A stretch of DNA of 64,000 nt from JABFSM01 sp963762545. GTDB taxonomy: Bacteria; Gemmatimonadota; Gemmatimonadetes; Gemmatimonadales; GWC2-71-9. The notes beneath the pieces were generated by a model. That model made no database searches, had not been told where the DNA came from, and worked only from the letters and a program-made list of their open reading frames with translations. Below are positions 33,266-41,242 of this stretch, one piece after another. Made by a program: the position numbers and the translations under genes. Within the stretch, counting starts at the first letter, position 1. Each line of letters opens with the position of its first letter. Location of the stretch: NCBI GenBank assembly GCA_963762545.1, contig CAVXLC010000001.1, forward strand, positions 992,001 through 1,056,000, written 5' to 3'.

Positions 33266-33685
33266 ATGAGGGATTGCCGGCACGTTCTGCCAGTGTTGGG
33301 CCTCGTCGGGCTCGCCTGCGGCGGACCCGGCGTCACCGAGTCTGCCCCATTCAACCTGGTTGGGAGCTATGAACTGACGGCCGTGGGCACCCAACGGCTG
33401 CCCGTGGCCCTGCCGCTGGATGGACCGCCCCGGCTCCTCCTGGTCGCCGACACCCTCTGGCTCCGCGCCGACAGCTCGTACGAGGAGCACATGATGCGTG
33501 AAGTGATCGGGCCCGCCCCGTTGGTGCTGAACGGCAGATTCTCGGTGACCGGTGCCACGGTCATCCTTACCCAGACTGGTGGCGCCCCGGTCACCGGTCG
33601 GGTTCGGGATTCCACGCTCACGGTCGGTGAGATATCCGCCAGTGCCCTACTCTATGTGAAACGATGCGATGGAGCCACCTGCTGA
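33266..33685 (+). CDS. hypothetical lipoprotein (paralogue of the gene at 2784)
   Basis: A 139-residue predicted lipoprotein. The start at 33266 follows GGAGG and gives MRDCRHVLPVLGLVGLACGG with lipobox GLAC. The mature domain has GSYELTAVGTQRLPVALPLDG, ADTLWLRADSSYEEHMMRE, ATVILTQTGGAPVTG and YVKRCDGATC, lining up with the protein at 2784-3212. It sits between two attC-like sites, so it is the only cassette gene with a relative elsewhere in the window. Confidence 0.78.
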   Translation: MRDCRHVLPVLGLVGLACGGPGVTESAPFNLVGSYELTAVGTQRLPVALPLDGPPRLLLVADTLWLRADSSYEEHMMREVIGPAPLVLNGRFSVTGATVILTQTGGAPVTGRVRDSTLTVGEISASALLYVKRCDGATC

Positions 33686-33690
33686 CACGG

Positions 33691-33721
33691 ACCTGACCGG
33701 TTTCAACCTGACGGGTTGGGC
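33691..33721 (+). repeat. collapsed attC-like site 9
   Basis: ACCTGACCGG (33691-33700) and GTTGGGC (33715-33721) stand only 30 bp apart. The core pair is present but the usual stem is missing, so it may be a site that lost its inner arms. DUF1810 starts at the next base. Confidence 0.35.
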
Positions 33722-34189
33722 ATGACTCCACCACCAGGCTCCGGCAACGCCAATAATCCCGACGACCTGGGCCGGTTCGTGCGTGCCCAGGAGGCCGACT
33801 ACGAGCGAGCCCTTGCGGAGATCACCGCCGGGCTGAAGCGCTCGCACTGGATGTGGTACATCTTCCCGCAAATCGAGGGGTTGGGCGTCAGTCCCACCGC
33901 GAAGCGCTACGCCATCAGGAGTGTCGAGGAGGCCAGGGCCTATCTCCAGCACCCGGTCCTCGGCCCGCGGTTGCTCGCGTGCGGGGAGGCCCTCTGCCGA
34001 GTCGAAGGCCGAACCGCACGCGACATCTTCGGCGCGCCCGATGACCTGAAACTGCGGTCCTGCGCAACGCTGTTCGCCTGCGTGTCGCCCCCCGGCTCGG
34101 TGTTCGGTCGTCTCCTGGACAAATATTTCGGGGGCGAACCCGATGGCAGAACGCTCCAGTTGCTCGGCCTCGTTTCTGATGGTCGCTAG
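33722..34189 (+). CDS. DUF1810 family protein
   Basis: A 155-residue DUF1810 protein: LGRFVRAQEADYERALAEITAGLKRSHWMWYIFPQIEGLG, then YLQHPVLGPRLLACGEAL and DDLKLRSCATLFA, which match the family end to end. Family members are calpastatin-like cytoplasmic proteins of unknown role. The ATG at 33722 directly follows the collapsed core repeat and replaces an in-frame TTG at 33716. Confidence 0.88.
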   Translation: MTPPPGSGNANNPDDLGRFVRAQEADYERALAEITAGLKRSHWMWYIFPQIEGLGVSPTAKRYAIRSVEEARAYLQHPVLGPRLLACGEALCRVEGRTARDIFGAPDDLKLRSCATLFACVSPPGSVFGRLLDKYFGGEPDGRTLQLLGLVSDGR

Positions 34190-34218
34190 GACCTGGATGA
34201 GACAGTCGGTGGCCCCTG

Positions 34219-35019
34219 TTGGCCTCGTTGCTGGTGGCTGCCTGTGACGGGCAAACCATCCGCCCGACTACCCAGCCGGGCGCGGACATCTCGATCCCGC
34301 TCCACCCCTACTTTCGCGACCTCCGTACCGTCCGGGCCACGCTGGGCCGGGATACCCTCACCCTCCTCTTCGATACCGGGGGCGGAGCCACCCTGATCAC
34401 CCCCGCCCTGGCCCGCCGGATCGGCTGCCGGCCCTACGGGCGCGACGCCGGTTATCGAATGACGGGGGAGCTGGTCGAGTTTCAGCGCTGCGATTCGCTC
34501 GCGCTCGGACTATCCGGCTGGTCCCGCCGGCTCGCCCCGGTGGCCGTCTTCGACGTCAACGCGTTGCTCCCGGCCGAGCTGCCCCGCGTGGATGGCGTCC
34601 TGGCATTGGATGCGTTTCGCGGCCAGGTTGTGACGGTCGACTGGCCCGGCGGGCGACTAACCGTGCAGGCATCGCACACCAGCGATTCGGCGCTCGCCGC
34701 GTTCGGCCTGCCGGTTCGCGCGGCCACCGGTGAGAGTGGGCGGATGTTGACCCTTCTGGCGAAGGTTGCCGGGCGGCGGGGCCCGCTCTGGTTCCTCATC
34801 GACAGCGGGGATCTCCAGGGCACCCTGATCGATTCCCTGGTGCAACGCGATTCCCTTCTGGTCACCCGGCCTGATTCGCTGCTGGAATTGCGCGTGGGGT
34901 CACGGCCCCCGATCCAGTTGTCCGTTCGCCGCGGAAAGTTCATCGTGGATGGCGTCCTCGGTACGGACTATCTGCAGCGCGGACCCGTGGCGCTCGACCT
35001 CCGGAGCATCACTCCTTAA
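34219..35019 (+). CDS. retropepsin-like aspartic protease lipoprotein (frameshifted at its N-terminus)
   Basis: A 266-residue aspartyl-protease-like protein. The active-site Asp is in LLFDTGGGATLITPALARRI, with a second region LVLALDAFRGQ (VDGVLALDAF) and WFLIDSGDLQGTL; retropepsin-like domains dimerise or pair such motifs. The open frame starts with TTG at 34219 and lacks a charged N-terminus. An ATG at 34197 in another frame begins MRQSVA; removing one C from the CCCC run at 34213-34216 would join them to MRQSVALLASLLVAAC, a complete lipoprotein signal. AGGA (34187-34190) precedes that ATG. Confidence 0.72.
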   Translation: MASLLVAACDGQTIRPTTQPGADISIPLHPYFRDLRTVRATLGRDTLTLLFDTGGGATLITPALARRIGCRPYGRDAGYRMTGELVEFQRCDSLALGLSGWSRRLAPVAVFDVNALLPAELPRVDGVLALDAFRGQVVTVDWPGGRLTVQASHTSDSALAAFGLPVRAATGESGRMLTLLAKVAGRRGPLWFLIDSGDLQGTLIDSLVQRDSLLVTRPDSLLELRVGSRPPIQLSVRRGKFIVDGVLGTDYLQRGPVALDLRSITP

Positions 35020-36348
35020 AACGGCCATTCCCGGCCCGCGTTGGCTGCCGCCGGCTGGCGCGACGCAGTGGCCCATGCCGTCGGCCTTGCCGCCGGCGGG
35101 CGGACTGCACGGCGCGCCGACCGGCTTGTTGGTGTGCACGCAGACCCCGTTGATCACCACGTCGTCGGTCGCCGGGTTGGCGTCGTCGCAGGCCGGCGCT
35201 GCTAGGCAGCGGCCCATCCCGTCCGCCTTTCCACCCGCCGGCGGACTGCACGGCGCGCCGACCGGCTTGTTGGTGTGCACGCAGACCCCGTTGATCACCA
35301 CGTCGTCGGTCGCCGGGTTGGCGTCGTCGCAGGCGGGCGCCGCGAGGCAGCGGCCCATCCCGTCGGCCTGGCCGCCGGCGGGCGGACTGCACGGCGCGCC
35401 GACCGGCTTGTTGGTGTGCATGCAGACGCCATTCGTCACCACGTCGTCGGTAGCGGGGTTGGCATCGTCGCAGGCGGGCGCTGCGAGGCAGCGGCCCATC
35501 CCGTCCGCCTTGCCACCCGCGGGCGGACTGCACGGCGCGCCGACCGGCTTGTTGGTGTGCACGCAGACCCCGTTGATCACCACGTCGTCCGTCGCCGGGT
35601 TGGCGTCATCGCAGGCCGGCGCTGCCAGGCAGCGGCCCATCCCGTCGGCCTTGCCGCCGGCGGGCGGACTGCACGGCGCGCCGACCGGCTTGTTGTTGTG
35701 CACGCAGACCCCGTTGATCACCACGTCGTCGGTCGCCGGGTTGGCGTCGTCGCAGGCCGGCGCTGCCAGGCAGCGGCCCATCCCGTCCGCCTGGCCACCC
35801 GCGGGCGGACTGCACGGCGCGCCGACCGGTTTGTTGGTGTGCATGCAGACCCCGTTGGTCACCACGTCGTCGGTGGCGGGGTTGGCATCGTCGCACGGCA
35901 CGGCCCCGGCAGCCGCCGTCTGAGGCACGACTCCGAGCGGCCCACGGGTGATCGGCCCCGGGACCCCTCGGATCGGAACCTGGAAGGCCTGGTCTTCGTG
36001 CTGATAGGCGTCCGGCGGATAGCGCATGGTCACCCGGACCACATACATGCCCGGAGCGAGCTGCCCAATCGTCCACGAGGTCCCGGTGCCGGCCGACGCC
36101 GATCCCAATGGCGCGGTGGCAACGCTTTGGCTCCACCAAGTCACGGTGAACCCGCACGCGGGGGCCTGGCTCCACTGCACCAGGGTGGAGGTGGGGGTTG
36201 CCGTCACCCTCACCCCCAGATTCGCCGCCGGTCCGCTGCTCGGCGGCCCCCCTGCCGCCCGACACTGTGCCCGGGCTGCCGGGGCCCCGATGAGGATCAG
36301 ACCGGCCAGCATGCCCAGCACGTGACGACCTCGATGGCTCCGCCTCAT
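34900..36348 (-). CDS. secreted protein with FN3-like domain and six 47-residue Cys repeats
   Basis: A 482-residue secreted protein from MRRSHRGRHV at 36348 (GAGGAC ribosome site). A signal peptide leads to a fibronectin-III-like domain (VQWSQAPACGFTVTWWS...GMYVVRVTMRYPP). Six repeats of 47 aa (141 bp, about 35060-35905) follow: CDDANPATDDVV, GVCVHTNKP, CSPPAGG, GMGRC. Each has four Cys. The Asp/Asn-rich start recalls the CDDGNPCTDD repeats of myxobacterial secreted proteins. The frame runs to 34900, overlapping the convergent retropepsin gene by about 120 bp; the real end may be earlier if a frameshift is present. Confidence 0.8.
   Translation of the reverse strand: MRRSHRGRHVLGMLAGLILIGAPAARAQCRAAGGPPSSGPAANLGVRVTATPTSTLVQWSQAPACGFTVTWWSQSVATAPLGSASAGTGTSWTIGQLAPGMYVVRVTMRYPPDAYQHEDQAFQVPIRGVPGPITRGPLGVVPQTAAAGAVPCDDANPATDDVVTNGVCMHTNKPVGAPCSPPAGGQADGMGRCLAAPACDDANPATDDVVINGVCVHNNKPVGAPCSPPAGGKADGMGRCLAAPACDDANPATDDVVINGVCVHTNKPVGAPCSPPAGGKADGMGRCLAAPACDDANPATDDVVTNGVCMHTNKPVGAPCSPPAGGQADGMGRCLAAPACDDANPATDDVVINGVCVHTNKPVGAPCSPPAGGKADGMGRCLAAPACDDANPATDDVVINGVCVHTNKPVGAPCSPPAGGKADGMGHCVAPAGGSQRGPGMAVLRSDAPEVERHGSALQIVRTEDAIHDELSAANGQLDRGP
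35062..35905 (-). repeat. six tandem 141-bp repeats
   Basis: The unit boundary sequence CGGACTGCACGGCGCGCCGA recurs at 35101 (33-bp offset within unit), 35242 and 35383, at exact 141-bp steps. Units differ mostly at silent positions and at a few codons (V/T/I in DDVVxNG, T/N in HxNKP), pointing to unequal crossing-over or recent expansion. Confidence 0.9.
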
Positions 36349-36531
36349 GGCACTGTCCTCGTGGGAAATGGTCACCGGAATCCGGATCGGCTCGGGACAC
36401 AATAGGCTCATTCGATCATGGCCCGTTCACCTGGCGATCATCTCCCGATCATTTCGCCTAATGCCTTGAGATTGCGCGACTTTCCTGGTCGCAGGAACCT
36501 GGTGTGCAGGGGGGAGGCCGGGAGCGCGTTG

Positions 36532-39222
36532 CTACTCGGCCTGGAGGGTGACCGCGGGGTCCACCGTCGCGGCCCGGCGCGCCGGCAGCCAGCTCGCCGC
36601 CACGGCCACCGCGCCGAGGACGGCGATGGCCGCCGCAAAGGTGACCACGTCGCCCCGGGCCACGCCGAACAGCAGCGCGGCGAGGAAGCGGGTCAGTATC
36701 GCCGCGGCGCCGAGCCCCAAGACCACCCCGATGCTCGCGATCGCGAGCGCCTGGCGGGCCACCATACGGCGGACCTCCGCCGGTCGCGCGCCGAGGGCGA
36801 TGCGCACGGCGATTTCCCGGCGGCGCAGGGTCACCATGTGGGCGATCACGGCGTAGATCCCGATCGCGCCCAGGGCGAGCGCGGTCAGCGACGCAATGCC
36901 GAGCAGCTGCAGCGTGAACGACGTTCGGGCCGCCGAATGGGCCACGACCTCCTCCATCGGGCGGGCGTGATAGACCGGAACGTCGGGCGCCAGCGCGCGC
37001 AGCGCCTGCTCGACCGAGAGAGCGACCGCGAGCGGCGCGCCTGCGGCACGCACCACGAAGGCCACCTCGCGCGGCGCGAATCGCGCCGTGCCGGGCGCGC
37101 CGCTCGAATCGGCCGGGCCGGGCGCCGTCACGAGGGGGAGGTAGACCGTTTCCTCCGGCTTCTGGTCCAGCCCGTTCCCGAGGACGTCTCCGGTCACTGC
37201 CACGACCGTGAACTCGGGGCCCGCCGGGGCAAACCGCATCCGCCGGCCCACCGCGGACTGGCCCTTCCAGTACCGCTCCGCGAAGGCGCGGGTCACGATC
37301 GCCTCAAGGGGCGCCCGAGCCCCGTCGGGCCGCTCGAACGTGCGCCCGGAGAGCAACGGAATGCCCATCGCCGCGAAGTAACCCGGTGTGGCGAAGTTGA
37401 GCTGGTGGATGGCTGGAAGCCCGCTCATCGCCATCGGGCGATCCGACACGAACACGGCGGTATCCCGGCGCGCCTCGTCGTCGAGAGGCAACGTGGCGAC
37501 GACGCCGGCCGCCTGGACGCCCGGAACCCGGGCCACGTCATCGAGGGCGACCATGATCACCCGCGCGACGTCTCCCGCGGTGGGGTAGGCGCCCTGCGGC
37601 AGGGCCACCCGGAGCGTGTAGACGGACCGGGCGTCGAATCCGGGTTTGACCGAGCGGAGGTTCGCCCAGCTCCGCCCCATCAGCCCGGCGCCGGTGACCA
37701 GCACCAGGGCCAGGGCCACCTGCACGACGACGAGGGCCCGCTGGGTGCGGTGGCGGTTCCGTCCCGGAGTGGAGGCCCGGCCGGACTGGGTGAGGGTCGA
37801 CAGGAGATTCGTCCCGTCGGCGCGGAGGGCGGGAATCAGCCCGACGATGAGCGCGGCCAGCACGGTGATCCCGCCGGTGGCGGCGAGGACCAACGGGTCG
37901 AGGCCGACCTCGCCGAGGCGCGGAATGCTGATGCCGGTTTCCAGCGACTGGAGCAGGTGAATGCCCGCGCCGGCGAGCCCGAGTCCCAACAGCCCGCCGG
38001 CGGCGGCCACGATCAGGCCTTCCAGCATCACGCCCACGGCCAGCGCGCCACGGCCGGCGCCGAGGGCCAGCCGCACCGCCGTATCATGCCCGCGACGGGC
38101 GGCGCGGACCAGGAACAGATTGGCCACATTGGCGCAGGCGATCAGCAGCAGGCAGGCGGCAGCGCCGAGGACGACCCATAACACGCGCCCGATATCGCCG
38201 ACCACGGTGTCGCGGAGCGGGCGCACCACCGGGCGCATGTGGGTCGCGGTGATGGCCCCCGCGGTCAGCCGCCCGGGAAATGCCTCGGGGACCGTGGGCA
38301 GCAGGGCCTCGAGGTCCCGCTCCGCCGCGGCGGGCGTGATGCCGCTTCGCATCCGGGCGACGCCGCGATAGGTGAACACCGCGGAATTGGTCCGGGTCGG
38401 GTCGATCCCCGCCGGCAGCCAGAGCTCGGTGGCCGCGTCGGGAAAGGCGAACCGCCTCGGCATGATCCCCACCACCTGGTGGCTCACACCGTCCACCCGG
38501 ATCATGCGGCCGACCAGGCCGGGGTCGGCGCCGAAGCGAGTCTCCCAGAGCCGCTGGCCGACCAGGGCCACCGGAGCCTGGCCCGGCTGATCCTCCGCGT
38601 CGGTGAACAGCCGGCCGCGCACCGGAGCCACGCCGAGGACCTCGAACGCGCTCGCCGTCGTCCGCGCGGCGGCGACCCGCTCGCTCCTGGCATCGGCATC
38701 GCCGCCGGCGGCCCCGAGGTTCACCGCCATGGCCTGGTAGGCGCCCACCGCGCTGAACCCGTGGTTGGCCCGGCGGTAATGCAGATAGGTGGCGTCGGAC
38801 TGGTCCACGTGGAGGAGTCCCGAGACCACCAGCGTATGCGAGAGATCCACCAGCCGATCGGGTTCCGCGAACGGCATGGGGCGGAGGAGCACGCCGTAGA
38901 CCAGGCTGAAGACGGCCGTGGTGGCCCCGATGCCGAGCCCGAAGGTCAGAATCGCCGCGGCGGCGAAGACCGGGTTTCGCGTGAGGCCGCGCAGCGCGTA
39001 GCGGAGGGCCCGAGCGAGGTTGTCGAACCAGAGGAGACGGCCGGCGTCGTGAAAATGCTCCTGGGCGGCCGTGACGTTGCCGAAGTCGCGGCGCGCGGCC
39101 AGCCGCGCCTCCTCGGGAGGCATCCCGGCCCGCACCAGCCGCGCCGTTTCGATATCCAGGTGGGCCTGGATCTCGGCCGCGAAGTCGGACGCCGGACGGC
39201 GTTTCCAGAACCGCCAGGACAC
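36532..39222 (-). CDS. ADOP-type ABC transporter permease (FtsX/MacB_PCD)
   Basis: An 896-residue permease of the ADOP class. The N-terminal about 80 residues (FAAEIQAHLDIETARLVRAGMPPEEARLAARRDFGNV) are the characteristic cytoplasmic piece found in Acidobacteria/Gemmatimonadota. Two FtsX/MacB periplasmic-core plus membrane units follow (conserved FGLGIGATTAVFSLV and ALGARPAEVRRMVARQA). The terminus ARRAATVDPAVTLQAE is typical. It lies 4 bp downstream of the PadR gene. Its ATPase partner is not in this window. Confidence 0.93.
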   Translation of the reverse strand: MSWRFWKRRPASDFAAEIQAHLDIETARLVRAGMPPEEARLAARRDFGNVTAAQEHFHDAGRLLWFDNLARALRYALRGLTRNPVFAAAAILTFGLGIGATTAVFSLVYGVLLRPMPFAEPDRLVDLSHTLVVSGLLHVDQSDATYLHYRRANHGFSAVGAYQAMAVNLGAAGGDADARSERVAAARTTASAFEVLGVAPVRGRLFTDAEDQPGQAPVALVGQRLWETRFGADPGLVGRMIRVDGVSHQVVGIMPRRFAFPDAATELWLPAGIDPTRTNSAVFTYRGVARMRSGITPAAAERDLEALLPTVPEAFPGRLTAGAITATHMRPVVRPLRDTVVGDIGRVLWVVLGAAACLLLIACANVANLFLVRAARRGHDTAVRLALGAGRGALAVGVMLEGLIVAAAGGLLGLGLAGAGIHLLQSLETGISIPRLGEVGLDPLVLAATGGITVLAALIVGLIPALRADGTNLLSTLTQSGRASTPGRNRHRTQRALVVVQVALALVLVTGAGLMGRSWANLRSVKPGFDARSVYTLRVALPQGAYPTAGDVARVIMVALDDVARVPGVQAAGVVATLPLDDEARRDTAVFVSDRPMAMSGLPAIHQLNFATPGYFAAMGIPLLSGRTFERPDGARAPLEAIVTRAFAERYWKGQSAVGRRMRFAPAGPEFTVVAVTGDVLGNGLDQKPEETVYLPLVTAPGPADSSGAPGTARFAPREVAFVVRAAGAPLAVALSVEQALRALAPDVPVYHARPMEEVVAHSAARTSFTLQLLGIASLTALALGAIGIYAVIAHMVTLRRREIAVRIALGARPAEVRRMVARQALAIASIGVVLGLGAAAILTRFLAALLFGVARGDVVTFAAAIAVLGAVAVAASWLPARRAATVDPAVTLQAE

Positions 39223-39226
39223 CGCG

Positions 39227-39580
39227 CTACCCTCTCGTGGGATCCGAGGTGAGGATCAGGCCCACGGCCTTGACCAGCTTGTGCCACTCGCTGGTTTCCC
39301 GGGCGAGCTGGCGGCGGCCGGCCGGGGTCAGCTCGTAGAACCGGGCCCGGCGGTTGTTTTCGGAAAGGCCCCATTCCGCCCGGATCCACCGGCGGTCTTC
39401 CAGGCGCTGGAGGGCGGGGTAGAGCGACCCGGTTTCGACGATCAGCGCTTCGCTGGAGCGGAGCTGGATGGCCCGGGCGATGCCGTGGCCGTGCTGCCGT
39501 CCCAGCACCAGGGTGCGCAGGATGAGGAGGTCCAGGGTGCCCTGGAGCAGGTCGGCGCGGTCCCTCCGTTGAGTAGACAT
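39227..39580 (-). CDS. PadR-family regulator (acidobacterial type)
   Basis: A 117-residue PadR repressor: LLQGTLDLLILRTLVLGRQHGHGIARAI, SSEALIVETGSLYPALQRLEDRRWIRAEW, then NRRARFYELTPAGRRQLARE. The short C-terminal helix and the adjacency to an ADOP permease fit the subgroup that controls such permeases. Its own promoter carries a matching inverted repeat. Confidence 0.95.
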   Translation of the reverse strand: MSTQRRDRADLLQGTLDLLILRTLVLGRQHGHGIARAIQLRSSEALIVETGSLYPALQRLEDRRWIRAEWGLSENNRRARFYELTPAGRRQLARETSEWHKLVKAVGLILTSDPTRG

Positions 39581-39616
39581 TCTACCTAAGAATACCTCAC
39601 TTCAGTAGAATGTCAA
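39576..39616 (-). promoter_or_regulatory. PadR promoter and perfect inverted-repeat operator
   Basis: GACATTCTAC (39576-39585) and GTAGAATGTC (39605-39614) are perfect 10-bp inverted repeats 19 bp apart. On the minus strand TTGACA (39616-39611) and TATTCT (39594-39589) form a promoter spaced 16 bp. The predicted start is only a few bases before the ATG (39580), so the mRNA would be nearly leaderless, and one arm covers the start codon. Confidence 0.65.
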
Positions 39617-39670
39617 CTGGAGCGGGACGGTGCCGCGACCGCGGGGCGGGCGCGGCACCAGGGATCGGCC

Positions 39671-40237
39671 CTACGGCTTGACCTCGGGCTTGGGCATGGC
39701 CGGCATCGCCGACATTTCCGTGCACTGCTTCAGAATCTCGCTGGTGTGCTCCGCGACCTTCTTCGGGTCCGGCGTCGCGGCATTGACCTCCGACTCCAGC
39801 GCCGTGAGGTGCTCGCCGAGCTCGGTGAGGTGGGTGTCCATGTGGTGCATCATGTCCGTCATCGGCGGGTTCATGTGGTCGGCCATCATCGCCGCCTGCG
39901 CCTGATGGTGTTGCTGGATCTGATCGAAGCTGCGCCGCATCTCGGCCACCGCGGGCCGAGCCACGTCAGGATCGACCGTGTTCGACCGGGTAACCTGCCC
40001 GTGCAGCGCCTTGGCAAACGTCGCCAGATTGTCACGGTAGGCCATCGCCAGCACGTGGTGCGAACCGTTCATCATGTCGCTCATGCCCTGCATGTCCTTC
40101 ATGGTCTTGTGATGCTCCGGCATCTTCCCGGGTGCCGGCGGCGGGGTCTGCGCCCTGCCGTTGGTCGCGGTGCCGATCGTCAGGAGCGCCAGGAGCGCGG
40201 TTGCAGTGGGGACCATCGCGTGGGTCCGAGTCTTCAT
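39671..40237 (-). CDS. His/Met-rich secreted protein
   Basis: A 188-residue protein with a signal peptide (MKTRTHAMVPTATALLALLTIG...GRAQ). The mature part is helical and very rich in His and Met (PEHHKTMKDMQGMSDMMNGSHH, HHQAQAAMMADHMNPPMTDMMHHMD), typical of periplasmic copper-binding or metal-sequestering proteins. There is no CxxxC site. I do not recognise a named family; the metal role is an inference from composition. Confidence 0.8.
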   Translation of the reverse strand: MKTRTHAMVPTATALLALLTIGTATNGRAQTPPPAPGKMPEHHKTMKDMQGMSDMMNGSHHVLAMAYRDNLATFAKALHGQVTRSNTVDPDVARPAVAEMRRSFDQIQQHHQAQAAMMADHMNPPMTDMMHHMDTHLTELGEHLTALESEVNAATPDPKKVAEHTSEILKQCTEMSAMPAMPKPEVKP

Positions 40238-40358
40238 ATGGATGCTGCCTCTCTTCGTGGGTCATGCCGGAACGGCCCCGGGTCGGGGCGCCGCGGCGGG
40301 TGGGAATCCCAAATCTAGCACGGAATGGGCACCGCCCCGCGGCGGGGATCACTATCGA

Positions 40359-40661
40359 TCACCGGATCGTGACCACCTCCGCGAGGCGGCCTACCATGCA
40401 GAAGCTGCCGAGCTGCTGAGGGAATCGCAGCGTGACCGTGACGGACCTGCCGTCGGTGCGAAACGCCGGCGGCAGATTGACCGGTTCATAGCGGGTGCCG
40501 TCGGTGGCATCGAGCCTCCAGCAGCCACCCTCCACGTCGACGAAGCGGACCGTGGCGGAGATGGTCAGGCCATCGGGCGCCATCGGCTGGCCGGCACAGC
40601 CAAGGCTGGTCGTCAGGAGGAGTCCGAGTACGGCGGTGCGCGTTCGCATCGGGAGTCTCAT
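40359..40661 (-). CDS. small lipoprotein, hypothetical
   Basis: A protein of about 100 aa. MRLPMRTRTAVLGLLLTTSLGC gives a lipobox LGC (start at 40661 or 40649). The mature part (VRFVDVEGGCWRLDATDGTRYEPVNLP) ends FCMVGRL, with two Cys likely forming a disulfide, and has a beta-rich shape. It follows the next lipoprotein gene by 2 bp, so the two are co-translated. The function is unknown. Confidence 0.75.
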   Translation of the reverse strand: MRLPMRTRTAVLGLLLTTSLGCAGQPMAPDGLTISATVRFVDVEGGCWRLDATDGTRYEPVNLPPAFRTDGRSVTVTLRFPQQLGSFCMVGRLAEVVTIR

Positions 40662-40663
40662 GG

Positions 40664-41056
40664 TCAGTAGTTGCAGATTGGCGGGTCGTGAGATCCCGGC
40701 AACAGGGTCACGATCGTCGGAAAGGAAGGAAGCGATCCCGTGCTGACCACCGCAAGCGTCAGCACCAAGTGGCGCCCGACAAGATGCCCCTGCATCTGGA
40801 GGCGCTCGGGGACGCGGGTGACCAGCCCGGTCCGGGTAAAGACCACCGACGTGACATCGAACGCGCTGTGCGCGTCGAGCACGATCGGATCGAATTCCGC
40901 CCGTTCGCAGCGCCCCGTCAACACGACCTTCGAGCCGCTCGCATCGAGCTGGGAGGCTCCATCGGTGAAATGGCCGCGCAGCGCGTCACCGGGCCCGAGC
41001 GGCTCCTGACACCCCAGCACCAGCAGCGAGACCAGGACCATGCGTGCGTGCCTCAT
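40664..41056 (-). CDS. small lipoprotein, hypothetical
   Basis: A 130-residue protein. The start at 41056 follows GGAGG and gives MRHARMVLVSLLVLGCQ with lipobox VLGC. The mature part has Thr/Val-rich strands (VVLTGRCERAEFDPIVLD, HLVGRHLVLTLAVVSTG) and two Cys. No family. First gene of the pair with the lipoprotein at 40359-40661. Confidence 0.75.
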   Translation of the reverse strand: MRHARMVLVSLLVLGCQEPLGPGDALRGHFTDGASQLDASGSKVVLTGRCERAEFDPIVLDAHSAFDVTSVVFTRTGLVTRVPERLQMQGHLVGRHLVLTLAVVSTGSLPSFPTIVTLLPGSHDPPICNY

Positions 41057-41242
41057 GATGCGCCTCCGACAGTTCAGTTGACCATCTTCGAGGCAATCGG
41101 CATGCCTTTCCACCGGCCGAGGTTTAAAGCGCGCTCGGCTCGGGGCTTGGCTCGCGACGGGCCCGCCTGACTGTGGCGCAATGACACGGTACTCGTGACG
41201 GAGCGACATCCTCCACCCTGACTCTCCCCATGGTTCGGGACG

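Noticed and set aside
35060..35905. Possible CRISPR array
   Set aside because: The repeats are contiguous 141-bp coding units without spacers and encode a Cys-repeat protein.
36418..38181. 587-residue plus-strand open frame
   Set aside because: Shadow of the ADOP permease; composition is Arg/Gly/His-rich without a fold.
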